A stretch of 19,676 nucleotides of DNA. Source: CAXBCP01 sp038120765 (GTDB lineage Bacteria > Pseudomonadota > Alphaproteobacteria > MPNO01 > UBA830). The translations under genes and the position numbers were made by a program. The notes below the pieces were generated by a model. That model did no database searches. It saw only the letters and a list, made by a program, of their open reading frames with translations, and had not been told where the DNA came from. Positions 7,275 through 15,843 of this stretch are shown piece by piece; the first letter of the stretch is position 1, and every line of letters begins with the position of its first letter. The DNA lies in NCBI GenBank assembly GCA_038120765.1, contig JAYOMI010000066.1:1-19676 (forward strand). Direction: 5' to 3'.

Positions 7275-10200
7275 CGGACGCAACCCCGGAAACGATGGCG
7301 GCCGGACCGGACGAAATCGTCAAATACGTCAACCAGACCATCGCGGCGACGCCGACCTCATCGGTTTGGGTGTCTGCGTCCGCCGGCTCCGGCAAGACAA
7401 AGGTGCTGGCGGACCGGGTGCTGCGGCTTCTGTTGTCTGGCACCGATGCCGGGAAAATCCTGTGCCTGACGTTCACGCGCGCTGCCGCCGCCGAAATGCA
7501 GAACCGGATCCGCCGCCTGCTCGGCGAATGGGCGGTGATGGAAGACGAAGCCCTGACATCCGCGATTGTCGCCCTCACCGGGGAGACGCCTGACACGGCG
7601 GTGCGCGCGCTGGCGCGCCGGCTGTTCGCCCAGGTGCTTGATGCGCCGGGCGGGCTGAAAATCCAGACCATTCACGCCTTCTGCGAATCCCTGCTCGGCC
7701 GGTTTCCCGTAGAAGCCGGCCTCGCCCCGCATTTCGAGGTGATGGACGAACGCACCGCTGCCGAAGTCCTCGAGGCCGCGCGGGACGATATCCTGACAAG
7801 CGCGCGCGAGGGCGCGGATGACGGGCTGGCCGGGGCGCTCGATACGGTGATCGGCTGGGTGCATGAGGACGAGTTTGCCGAGCTGATGATGAAAATCGCG
7901 TCCAGCCGCGGCCGACTGCGGCGGCTGATAGAGGCCCATGGCAGCGCGGACGGTGCGACGGCGGCGGCGCGGGATTTACTCGATGTTGCGGCGGGCGAGA
8001 CGGTCGAAGCGCTTCTCGCCGCGGCATCGGAAGATGCCGTCGTCGATCTGCTCGGGCTGCGCGAAGCGGTCAACGCGCTGTCGGCGGGCGGCAAGCAGGA
8101 CAAGGAGAAAGCCGCGCGGATTGCGCCCTGGCTCGCCGCCTCCGCCGAGGAACGCACCGCCGGGTTCGACGAGTATGCGCTTGCCTTCCTCACCGGTATC
8201 GGCACCGTCCGTTCGGCGCTTGCGAGCAAGGCGGCCTGTGCCGCCATGCCGGAGATAACGGATGTCATGGCGACGGAGGCGGACAGGGTGCTCGCCGTGT
8301 TCGAGAAACGCCGCGCCATCCTGACGGCGGAGGCGACGGCGGCGATCGTGTGTATCGCGACCGCGCTGATCGACCGCTACGAGGATCACAAGCGCCGCAA
8401 CGCGTTGCTCGACTATGACGATCTGATCCTGCGCGCCCGCGCGCTGGTCGAACGCGCGGCGCCCTGGGTGCTTTACAAGCTGGACGGCGGTATCGACCAC
8501 GTCCTGATCGACGAGGCCCAGGACAGCAATGCCGATCAGTGGGCGGTGGTGCGCGCGATCGCGGATGAATTCTACGCCGGCGAGGGCGCGCAGGGCGGCG
8601 TGCGGACCGTCTTCGCGGTGGGCGACGAAAAACAGTCGATCTTCAGTTTCCAGGGGGCGGCCCCCCATGAATTCGCGACCATGAGCAACTATTTCGAGGA
8701 GCGCACGCGCGCCGCCGGTCAGGACTGGCACCGCGTGCCGCTGGATGTGTCCTTCCGATCCGCGTCGGCCGTGCTGCAGTCGGTCGATGCCGTCTTTGCG
8801 GACGACGAGGTGCGCAGCGGCGTGGCGGCGGCCAGCATCCGCCATACGGCCCATCGGCGCGGGCAGGCCGGGCTGGTCGAGCTGTGGCCGCCGGTCATCC
8901 CGGAAGACCGCGCCGATGCCGACCCCTGGGCGAGCCCCGATACGCTGCGCAACGACCAGACGCCGGCATTGCGCCTTGCCCATGCCATTGCCGGGCGCAT
9001 TCACCTCTGGCTGCGCGACGGCGTGCGTCTCGACAGAGCCGACCGACAGATCCGCCCGGGCGACATCATGGTGCTGGTGCGCCGCCGGACCGATTTCGTC
9101 GATAACCTGATCCGGGAGCTCAAGAATCGCGGCGTCGATGTCGCAGGGCTCGACCGCATGGTCCTGACCGACCAGCTCGCCGTTCAGGATCTCATTGCCC
9201 TCGGCACGTTCGCGCTGATGCCGCAGGACGATCTCAATCTTGCCGCCATCCTGAAAGGCCCGCTGATCGGGTTCGACGAGGCGCAGCTTTTCGATATCTG
9301 TCACGGCCGTGACGGTTCCGTCTGGTCGGCGCTGCGCAACCATGCCCGGCGCGACCCAGCCTGTTCGGCGGCCTGGCGGACGCTGACCGATATCATGAAC
9401 CGCGCCGACATGACCCCGCCTTACGAATTCTTCGCGCATATTCTGGGTCCCATGACGGGCAGGGCGCATCTGCTGTCGCGGCTCCGTGAGGAAGCCAATG
9501 ACCCGATCGACGAATTCCTGGCGCTGGCGCTGGCTTACGAACAATCCCATCCGCCGTCCCTGCAGGGCTTCCTGCGCTGGCTCGAAGAGGGAGAAGCCCA
9601 GATCAAGCGCGATCTCGATCAGGGCGTGCGTGACGAAGTCCGTATCATGACCGTCCATGGGGCGAAGGGGCTGCAGGCGCCGATTGTCTTTCTCGCCGAC
9701 ACGATGCAGACGCCGCGGCCTGCCACAGGTCTGCTATGGGACGAGACCGGCGACCGGGAAATCATGCTGTGGCCGCCGCGCGCCCATGTGCAGGATCGTC
9801 AGGCAAAAAGACTGAGCGCCGTCGAAAAGGACCGCCAGGACGAGGAATACCGCCGGCTGCTCTATGTCGCGATGACGCGCGCGGAGGACCGGCTTTATAT
9901 CGCGGGCTACGGCACGCGGCAGACGGCGCCGGCGGGCGCCTGGCGCAACCTGATCGAACGCGGGCTGGACGGTTTTGCCGAGCTGTTCGCTTTCGATTCC
10001 CATGCCGGGGGGCTGGAGGATCAGGCCGACCTCGCCTGGACGGGCGAGGGGCTTCGGCTCGAAAATCCCCAGACCAGTCTGCCCGACCGAAAGCGGCGCG
10101 AGAACGCGCAGGCGGCGAAAGTCCGGGATCTTCCCGTCTGGGCCGATACGCCCGCACCCGCGGAACCCGAACCGCCGCGGCCCCTTGCGCCGTCGCGCCC

Positions 10201-10752
10201 GACGATGCCGGATCCGGCGCCGCGTTCGCCGCTCGGCGCCGATAGCGGCGTCGCGTTCCAGCGGGGATTGCTTGTGCACCGTCTGTTGCAGACCCTGCCG
10301 GATGTCGCGCCCGATGCCCGCGAACGGGCGGCGCTGGCCTTCCTGTCCCGGCCTGTTCACGGTCTGGACGACGAGCGGATCGATGCGCTGATGGCCGAGA
10401 CCTTCGCCGTGCTCAACCATCCCGATTACGGCGATCTGTTCGGACCCGACTCGCGCGCCGAGGCGCCGATTGCCGGGGTGATCGGGACCACCGCCATCTC
10501 GGGGCGGATCGACCGTCTGGTGATCGGCCCCGACNNNNNNNNNNCGTGAAGGTGCTGGATTTCAAGACGAATCGACCGCCGCCGGCCGCCCAGGAAGACG
10601 TCTCGCCGGTATATTTGCGCCAGATGGCCGCCTACCGGGCGCTGCTCGGGCGAATCTATGAAAATCAACGGATTGAGTGCGTTCTGCTATGGACGGACGG
10701 CCCGCGATTAATGCCACTGGATGCAAAACTTCTGGACAATTACACGCCTTGA
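7271..10752 (+). CDS. addA: Double-strand break repair helicase AddA (interrupted by an assembly gap)
   Basis: AddA is the UvrD/RecB-type helicase-nuclease subunit that unwinds and degrades DNA from broken ends. Motifs appear in order: Walker A ASAGSGKT at 36-43, LTFTRAAAAEM at 66-76, QTIHAFCESLL near 131, DEAQD near 413, VGDEKQSIFSFQG near 450, SFRSA near 495, VHGAKGL near 795, YVAMTRAEDRL near 865. These are followed by the C-terminal nuclease: LVHRLL, GRIDRL near 1077, and after the gap LDFKTNR (Asp and Lys of the catalytic core). Ten N at 10535-10544 separate the GRIDRL and LDFKTNR segments. The two sides are in different phases, so the true number of missing bases is 2 modulo 3. With that correction the gene is about 1,160 codons, normal for the family. 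The start was chosen by its overlap with the addB stop. I judge it intact in the organism. Confidence 0.92.
10535..10544. other. Assembly gap (10 N)
   Basis: The N run is a nominal gap placeholder and not real sequence. It falls between the GRIDRL and DFKTNR nuclease motifs of addA. By comparison with the usual spacing of these motifs, very few bases may be missing (possibly only 2 or 5). Confidence 0.97.
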
Positions 10753-10777
10753 CCGCTCATGGGCGCATCCCTAGATT
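10749..10777 (+). promoter_or_regulatory. Predicted sigma-70 promoter of trxA
   Basis: TTGACC at 10749-10754 and TAGATT at 10772-10777 are separated by exactly 17 bases. The -35 box overlaps the addA stop codon (10750-10752), so trxA can be expressed independently of the repair operon. The transcript would begin about 80 bases before the trxA start. Confidence 0.55.
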
Positions 10778-10865
10778 CACTACCTACAAGATAATGCCGG
10801 GTAGGGCGATGCGGCAAAGCCAATTGTGGTGCATCCGCAGCTGATAACGATAAAGGAAACAAATC

Positions 10866-11186
10866 ATGGCGAGTAAACCTGTCTCTGACGAGTCGTTCGA
10901 TACCGATGTGCTTGGCGCCGACGGCGTCGTTCTGGTGGATTTCTGGGCGGAATGGTGCGGCCCCTGCAAGCAGATCGGCCCCTCGCTTGAAGAGATTTCC
11001 GATGAAATGGGCGATGCGATTACCGTCGCCAAGGTGAATATCGATGAAAACCCGATGACCCCGTCGAAATACGGTGTTCGCGGCATTCCGACCCTGATGC
11101 TGTTCAAGGACGGCGAGGTCGCCGCCACCAAGGTCGGTGCGCTGCCAAAGGGTAAGCTGGTCGAATGGATTCAGTCCTCGGTCTGA
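10866..11186 (+). CDS. trxA: Thioredoxin
   Basis: This is a classical 106-residue cytoplasmic thioredoxin, a protein disulfide reductase recharged by thioredoxin reductase and NADPH. The active site WCGPCK has its cysteines at 31 and 34, preceded by VLVDFWAEW. The cis-proline motif GIPTLMLF follows with Pro75, then the FKDGEVAATKVGAL strand and turn and a C-terminal helix. Nothing is missing, and the length is standard. AAAGGA lies 10 bases before the ATG. It sits behind addA, as in many alphaproteobacteria, but has its own likely promoter and a strong terminator directly after it, so it probably forms a single-gene unit with some readthrough from addA. Confidence 0.97.
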   Translation: MASKPVSDESFDTDVLGADGVVLVDFWAEWCGPCKQIGPSLEEISDEMGDAITVAKVNIDENPMTPSKYGVRGIPTLMLFKDGEVAATKVGALPKGKLVEWIQSSV

Positions 11187-11206
11187 TCGTTTTCGTAAAA
11201 TCGACG

Positions 11207-11233
11207 AAAAACCCCGCTTTTGCGGGGTTTTTT
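11207..11233 (+). terminator. Rho-independent terminator after trxA
   Basis: The stem CCCCGC (11212-11217) pairs with GCGGGG (11222-11227) around a TTTT loop. It is flanked by five A before and six T after, which extend the stem and supply the U-run. It starts 21 bases past the trxA stop. Confidence 0.93.
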
Positions 11234-11255
11234 GATGGGCTTCTGTAAGATAAGG

Positions 11256-11336
11256 GTGTCATCTCGGATTTATTCCGGGATCCAGTCTTTTGGAAAGAGA
11301 GATTTTTTTGGACCCCGGCACAGGGCCGGGGTGACA
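11256..11336. repeat. Alphaproteobacterial-type palindromic intergenic repeat
   Basis: The element starts TGTCATCTCGG and ends CCGGGGTGACA, so the outer arms are imperfect inverted copies. Internally it has ATTCCGGGATCCAG on the left and TTGGACCCCGGCAC on the right, giving two sub-hairpins separated by a short AT-rich centre. This layout resembles the GTCATCCCGG...CCGGGGTGAC dispersed elements known in many alphaproteobacterial genomes. I recognise the pattern from general knowledge; only one copy is present in this window. It lies between the trxA terminator and the rpmI promoter and encodes nothing. Confidence 0.65.
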
Positions 11337-11392
11337 AGCACGGTTGACAGGCCGGGTACCTGGCAGGGCTCACTGGCATATTGCGAGGATGC

Positions 11393-11421
11393 TTGCGCAT
11401 CCCCCAGCAACCCGTTATAAC
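11393..11421 (+). promoter_or_regulatory. Predicted sigma-70 promoter of rpmI-rplT
   Basis: TTGCGC at 11393-11398 and TATAAC at 11416-11421 have an exact 17-base spacer. Transcription would leave a leader of about 105 bases before rpmI. Such leaders are often the site of autoregulation by ribosomal protein L20, but no specific L20 site could be identified here. An additional TTGACA at 11344-11349 has no good -10 partner. Confidence 0.55.
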
Positions 11422-11533
11422 CCGCGGCCTTGAAGCAAGCGGTCCGGCCTGAAGGGCATGCCGGGGCTGCTTTTGAGACGTCCGCACCCGCAGGTCCTCA
11501 ACACGCCGGGGTGCAAACAAGAAGGAGACGGAA

Positions 11534-11731
11534 ATGCCCAAGTTGAAGTCGAAAAGCGGCGCCAAAAAGCGATTCCGCACGACGGCGTCCGGCAAGGTCC
11601 GGGCGAATTTCGCCAAGAAACGTCACAACCTCCGCAAACGCACGCAGAAGATGAAGCGTAACTCGCGCGGCACACAGATTTTGGCCGACGCGGATGCCCG
11701 TATCGTCAAAACCTATCTGCCCTACGCGTGA
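11534..11731 (+). CDS. rpmI: 50S ribosomal protein L35
   Basis: The 65-residue, Lys/Arg-rich protein has the L35 signature MPKLKSKSGAKKRFRTTASG and the NLRKRTQKMKRN segment. It is a small component of the large ribosomal subunit. AAGGAGA lies 7 bases before the ATG, a strong ribosome site. rplT follows after 17 bases. infC, which precedes rpmI in many bacteria, is not next to it here, as is common in alphaproteobacteria. Confidence 0.97.
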   Translation: MPKLKSKSGAKKRFRTTASGKVRANFAKKRHNLRKRTQKMKRNSRGTQILADADARIVKTYLPYA

Positions 11732-11748
11732 GATAAAGGAGATTTGAC

Positions 11749-12114
11749 ATGGCACGAGTAAAACGGGGCGTCACGACACACGCCCGTCATAAAAAAGTCC
11801 TGAAAAAGGCAAAAGGGTATCGCGGCCGTAATTCCAAGGTTTTCCGCGTTGCGGTTGAAAAGGTCGAAAAAGCCGGCCAGTACGCCTATCGCGACCGGCG
11901 CGTCAAGAAACGCAATTTCCGGGCGCTCTGGATCCAGCGTATCAACGCGGGCGCACGGCTGCACGGCATGACCTATTCGACGTTCATGAACGGCGTGCAC
12001 AAGGCGGGCATCGAGCTTGACCGCAAGGTGCTGGCCGATCTTGCCGCGCAGGAGCCGGATGCGTTCGGCAGCGTTGTCGAACAGGCCAAGGCCGCCCTCG
12101 CCAACGCCGGCTAA
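11749..12114 (+). CDS. rplT: 50S ribosomal protein L20
   Basis: The 121-residue protein carries the L20 hallmarks: MARVKRGVTTHARHKKVLK at the start, GYRGRNSKVFRVA, and YAYRDRRVKKRNFRALWIQR in the middle, then the globular C-terminal part with INAGARLHGMTYS. L20 is an early-binding assembly protein of the 50S subunit and represses its own operon in several bacteria. An AAGGAG lies 9 bases before the ATG. It is co-transcribed with rpmI, and a long stem-loop follows its stop, ahead of pheS. Confidence 0.97.
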   Translation: MARVKRGVTTHARHKKVLKKAKGYRGRNSKVFRVAVEKVEKAGQYAYRDRRVKKRNFRALWIQRINAGARLHGMTYSTFMNGVHKAGIELDRKVLADLAAQEPDAFGSVVEQAKAALANAG

Positions 12115-12128
12115 ACCGGATTTTGACT

Positions 12129-12159
12129 GGCCGGTCCTTTCTTTTCGAACGGACCGGCC
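12129..12159 (+). terminator. Long hairpin after rplT (partial terminator or attenuator)
   Basis: A perfect 9-bp stem (GGCCGGTCC at 12129-12137 with GGACCGGCC at 12151-12159) encloses a 13-base loop rich in T. There is no U-run after it, so it is not a standard terminator. It lies 14 bases past the rplT stop and may weaken readthrough into pheS, or protect the rpmI-rplT mRNA end. Confidence 0.5.
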
Positions 12160-12196
12160 GTGCAAAAATGTTTATCTGACAATCGACTTTCGGGGC

Positions 12197-12215
12197 GGCC
12201 GGGGAAACTCTGGCC
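12197..12215 (+). promoter_or_regulatory. Hairpin directly upstream of pheS
   Basis: GGCCGGGG at 12197-12204 can pair fully with CTCTGGCC at 12208-12215, using two G-U pairs, around an AAA loop. It is followed by GGGCTTTTGC and the pheS ATG 12 bases later. No clear Shine-Dalgarno sequence is present, so the stem could influence translation initiation of pheS or act as an attenuator. Confidence 0.4.
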
Positions 12216-12226
12216 GGGCTTTTGCT

Positions 12227-13300
12227 ATGGATAATCTCGATCAGCTACAGACCGATCTGCTGGCCCAGGCAGAGGCCGCCGATCTTGCGGCGCTGGAGGC
12301 ATTGCGTGTCTCGGCATTGGGCAAGTCCGGCTCGATCACCGAGATGGTCAAGGGTATCGGCCAGTTGCCGCCCGAAGAGCGCCGCGATGCCGGCCAGAAA
12401 CTGAATGCCGTCAAGAATGCCGTTGCCGCCGCGATCGATGCCCGCAAGGAAATCCTCGAGGCCGCCGCGCTCGATGCGAGCCTTGCCAGGGATCGCATAG
12501 ACGTCACCCTGCCGCCGCGCGGCGAGGCCGCCGGGCGTATCCACCCGATCAGCCAGACCATCGACGAGATGGTCGCGATCTTTTGCGAGATGGGCTTTAC
12601 CGTCGCCGAAGGCCCGCATATCGAGACCGATTTCAACAATTTCACGGCGCTGAATATCCCGCCCGAGCATCCCGCGCGCCAGGATCACGACACGTTCTAC
12701 CTGCCGCCCGACGAAGACGGGAACCGCAAGGTGCTGCGCACGCATACATCGCCCGTGCAGATCCGCACCATGATCAACGAAAAGCCGCCGATTCGTATTG
12801 TCGTGCCGGGGCGCACGTTCCGCGCCGATCATGACGCGACCCATTCGCCGATGTTTCACCAGATCGAAGGTCTCGTGATCGACGAGGCCACGCATATGGG
12901 ACATCTCAAAGGATGCCTGATCGAATTCTGCCGCGCCTTCTTCGATCTCGACGACCTGCCCGTGCGGTTCCGTCCGTCCTATTTCCCGTTCACCGAACCC
13001 TCGGCGGAGGTCGACATCGGCTGTTCGCGCGAAGGCGGCGGGCTGACCATCGGCGCCGGCGCCGACTGGCTGGAAATTCTCGGCTGCGGCATGGTCAATC
13101 CGCATGTGCTTGAAAACTGCGGCATCGATTCGACGAAGTATCAGGGTTTCGCTTTCGGCATGGGGATCGAGCGCGCGGCGATGCTGAAATACGGCATCCC
13201 CGACCTGCGCACGTTCTATGAATCGGACGTCCGCTGGCTGAAGCATTACGGTTTCGCGCCGCTGGATGTGCCCAACGTCGCTGAGGGTCTGGTCAGATGA
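12227..13300 (+). CDS. pheS: Phenylalanine--tRNA ligase alpha subunit
   Basis: PheS is the catalytic subunit of the (alpha-beta)2 enzyme that charges tRNA-Phe. The 357-residue protein has an N-terminal helical coiled-coil region, with SALGKSGSITEMVKGIG near 27-43. Class II motifs follow: FRADHDATHSPMFHQIEG for motif 2, and FAFGMGIERAAMLKYGIPD for motif 3 near the C-terminus. The family-typical FTEPSAEVDIGC segment is also seen. The in-frame reading extends far upstream, but ATG 12227 is chosen because homology begins there and the upstream part only overlaps rplT out of phase. Its stop overlaps the pheT start (ATGA, 13297-13300), ensuring coupled subunit synthesis. Confidence 0.97.
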   Translation: MDNLDQLQTDLLAQAEAADLAALEALRVSALGKSGSITEMVKGIGQLPPEERRDAGQKLNAVKNAVAAAIDARKEILEAAALDASLARDRIDVTLPPRGEAAGRIHPISQTIDEMVAIFCEMGFTVAEGPHIETDFNNFTALNIPPEHPARQDHDTFYLPPDEDGNRKVLRTHTSPVQIRTMINEKPPIRIVVPGRTFRADHDATHSPMFHQIEGLVIDEATHMGHLKGCLIEFCRAFFDLDDLPVRFRPSYFPFTEPSAEVDIGCSREGGGLTIGAGADWLEILGCGMVNPHVLENCGIDSTKYQGFAFGMGIERAAMLKYGIPDLRTFYESDVRWLKHYGFAPLDVPNVAEGLVR

Positions 13301-15717
13301 AGTTCACACTCGCCTGGCTCAAGGAGCATCTCGAGACCGACCGGCCGCTCGAAGACATCGTCGAGAAACTATCGATGATCGGGCTGGAGGTCGAAGGCGT
13401 CGAGGATCGCGGGGCGGCGCTCGCGTCGTTCCGTGTGGCGCATGTGGTGTCCGCCGAACGCCACCCCGATGCCGACCGCCTGCAGGTCTGCATGGTCGAT
13501 TACGGCGACGGCGATCCGGTGCAGGTCGTCTGCGGCGCGCCCAATGCGCGGGCCGGGATGAAGGGCGTGTTCGCCGCGTCGGGCGCCTATATTCCTGGCA
13601 TCGATGTGACGCTGAAAACGAGCAAGATCCGCGGTCAGGAATCGAACGGCATGCTGCTGTCCGAGCGCGAAATGGGCCTGTCCGAAGATCACGAAGGCAT
13701 CGTTGAGCTGCCGGAAGATGCGGTAATCGGCTCGCCCGCGGTCGACGCCATGGGCCTGTCCGATCCGGTGATCGAAATCGGGCTGACACCTAACCGCCAG
13801 GACTGCGCCGGTATTCGCGGGATCGCCCGGGATCTCGCCGCCGCCGGTCTCGGCACGCTGAAACCGCTGGATGCACCCGAAGTGGCGGGCAGTTTCGACT
13901 CGCCCGTCCAGTGGCAGCGCGACCTGCCTGGCGATGCGGCCGATGCGTGCCCGCTGGTTGTTGGGCGCGCGTTCCGGGGCGTCAAGAACGGCCCCAGCCC
14001 GCAATGGCTGCAGGACCGCCTGCGCGCGATCGGCCTGCGTCCGATCTCGGCCCTGGTCGATATCACAAATTACGTCACGTTCGATCTTTCGCGGCCGCTG
14101 CATGTCTTCGATATCGCGAAGGTCGCCGGCAACGTCACCATGCGCCTTGCCAAAGACGGCGAGAAAATAACCGCGCTCGACGGCGAGGAATACACGCTGG
14201 AGTCCACCATGACGGTGATCGCCGACGATAACGGCGTCGAGGCAATCGGCGGCATCATGGGCGGCGAGGCGTCCGGCGTCAGCGACGCGACCACGGATGT
14301 ATTCCTTGAAGTCGCGCTGTTCGATCCCATCCGTACCGCGACCAGCGGGCGCAAGCTCGGCATCATGTCGGATGCGCGGTACCGCTTCGAGCGCGGCGTC
14401 GATCAGGAAAGCGCCTGGTGGGGCGCTCATGTCGCGACGCGCATGATTCTCGATATCTGCGGCGGCGAGGCGTCGTCCCTGACGGTTGCGGGCGAGATGC
14501 CTGCCTGGCAGCACTACGTCACCCTGCGCAAGGCGCGTGTCGCCGCCCTTGGCGGCCTCGACGTGCCGGGCGAGGAACAGGTTCGTATCCTCGGCGATCT
14601 GGGCTTCGCGCCGGTCGATGAGGGCGATACGATCCGGTGCCAGGTGCCGTCCTGGCGTCAGGATATCGACGGCGAAGCCGACCTTGTCGAGGAAGTGCTG
14701 CGAATCCGCGGTTATGACGACATTCCGGTCGTCCCGCTTGCCCGCCCGAATACGGTGGCGGCGCCCGCATGGTCGCTCGGCCAGCGGCGCGAATCCGCGG
14801 CCCGCCGGGCGCTTGCCGCGCGCGGCATGACCGAGGCGGTCACGTTCTCTTTCATGAAGCGGGAGACCGCGGAGCTGTTCGGTTTTTCCGATGAGGCGCT
14901 GGTGGTCGATAACCCGATATCCGCCGACCTCGATGCGATGCGCCCGTCGATCCTGCCGAACCTGCTGGACGCCGCGCGCCGCAATGCCGACCGTGGCTAT
15001 GGCGATGTCGCCCTGTTCGAGGTCGGTCCGGAATATGCCGGTGACGGCGAGGACGGCCAGTCCATCGTGGCCGGCGCCATTCGCACGGGCCGCACCGGCG
15101 CTCGCCACTGGGCGGAGGCGCCGCGCGCCGTCGATGCCTGGGATGCGAAGGCCGATGCCATCGCCGCGCTCGAAGCCGCCGGTGCGCCGGTCGGCAACCT
15201 GCAGATCACCAGGGGCGCGCCCGGCTGGTATCATCCCGGCCGGTCCGGCGTATTGCGCCTGGGGCCGACGGCGCTGGCATCTTTCGGCGATGTCCACCCC
15301 GGGGTGTTGCGCACGATGGATATCGACGGCCCGGCCGTCGCCATGGTGGTCAACCTGCACCTGATCCCGGCGCCGAAACAGAAAAAGGCCAAATCCGGCG
15401 GTGCCGCGGCGCGTCCGTTACTGACTTTGTCGCCGTTCCAGCCGGTACATCGCGATTTCGCCTTCGTGGTCGACAGCGACGTCGCCGCCGGCGATATCGT
15501 GCGCGCCGCGTCGGGCGTCGACCGGACGCTGATCACCGACGTTCAGGTCTTCGATGTCTACGAGGGCGCGCATATCGGGGAGGGCAAAAAATCGGTCGCC
15601 ATCGCGGTTACCCTGCAGCCGGCAGATGCGACGCTGACCGACGAACAGATCGACGCCGTTGCCGCGAAGATCACGGGTGAGGTCGCAAAACGGACGGGCG
15701 GCGTATTACGGGGGTAG
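13297..15717 (+). CDS. pheT: Phenylalanine--tRNA ligase beta subunit
   Basis: The 806-residue beta subunit supplies tRNA binding and editing to PheRS. It starts with MKFTLAWLKEHLETD, typical of PheT. A tRNA-binding OB domain runs from about residue 40 to 150 (HPDADRLQVCMVDYG and SKIRGQESNGMLLSEREMG). The B3/B4 editing region is next (LTPNRQDCAGIRGIARDLAA, then DITNYVTFDLSRPLHVFD), followed by the B5 domain. The synthetase-like core has LVEEVLRIRGYDDIP. The C-terminal FDX-ACB domain is recognised by PFQPVHRDFAFVVD and the VFDVYEGAHIGEGKKSVA strand. Length and domain order are standard. No terminator with a U-run is visible between its stop and the bfr promoter. Confidence 0.97.
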   Translation: MKFTLAWLKEHLETDRPLEDIVEKLSMIGLEVEGVEDRGAALASFRVAHVVSAERHPDADRLQVCMVDYGDGDPVQVVCGAPNARAGMKGVFAASGAYIPGIDVTLKTSKIRGQESNGMLLSEREMGLSEDHEGIVELPEDAVIGSPAVDAMGLSDPVIEIGLTPNRQDCAGIRGIARDLAAAGLGTLKPLDAPEVAGSFDSPVQWQRDLPGDAADACPLVVGRAFRGVKNGPSPQWLQDRLRAIGLRPISALVDITNYVTFDLSRPLHVFDIAKVAGNVTMRLAKDGEKITALDGEEYTLESTMTVIADDNGVEAIGGIMGGEASGVSDATTDVFLEVALFDPIRTATSGRKLGIMSDARYRFERGVDQESAWWGAHVATRMILDICGGEASSLTVAGEMPAWQHYVTLRKARVAALGGLDVPGEEQVRILGDLGFAPVDEGDTIRCQVPSWRQDIDGEADLVEEVLRIRGYDDIPVVPLARPNTVAAPAWSLGQRRESAARRALAARGMTEAVTFSFMKRETAELFGFSDEALVVDNPISADLDAMRPSILPNLLDAARRNADRGYGDVALFEVGPEYAGDGEDGQSIVAGAIRTGRTGARHWAEAPRAVDAWDAKADAIAALEAAGAPVGNLQITRGAPGWYHPGRSGVLRLGPTALASFGDVHPGVLRTMDIDGPAVAMVVNLHLIPAPKQKKAKSGGAAARPLLTLSPFQPVHRDFAFVVDSDVAAGDIVRAASGVDRTLITDVQVFDVYEGAHIGEGKKSVAIAVTLQPADATLTDEQIDAVAAKITGEVAKRTGGVLRG

Positions 15718-15770
15718 CGCGTTTCCGCCCGGAAAGGACGCCTGTGATGCAATGCTTTCCGATTCCCCGA

Positions 15771-15799
15771 TTGCCGTTACCCGGAGGCAGGCCTATAAA
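15771..15799 (+). promoter_or_regulatory. Predicted sigma-70 promoter of bfr
   Basis: TTGCCG at 15771-15776 and TATAAA at 15794-15799 are spaced by exactly 17 bases, giving a strong housekeeping-type promoter. AAAGG lies 8 bases before the bfr ATG at 15844. A good promoter and ribosome site suggest that bfr was recently, or still is, expressed despite its nonsense codon. Confidence 0.65.
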
Positions 15800-15843
15800 A
15801 TGGGTCTTCTCCGACACTGAATTCCGACAGAAAGGTTTTTCGC

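Noticed and set aside
7976..9658. Long minus-strand open frame inside addA
   Set aside because: It is antisense to conserved helicase motifs. Long shadow frames are expected in DNA with GC at third codon positions.
12017..12226. Upstream in-frame extension of pheS
   Set aside because: The first part is an out-of-phase reading of rplT and the rest crosses the hairpin leader. PheS homology begins at 12227.
13369..15360. Long minus-strand open frame inside pheT
   Set aside because: It is antisense to a complete, well-conserved pheT, with no signal of its own.
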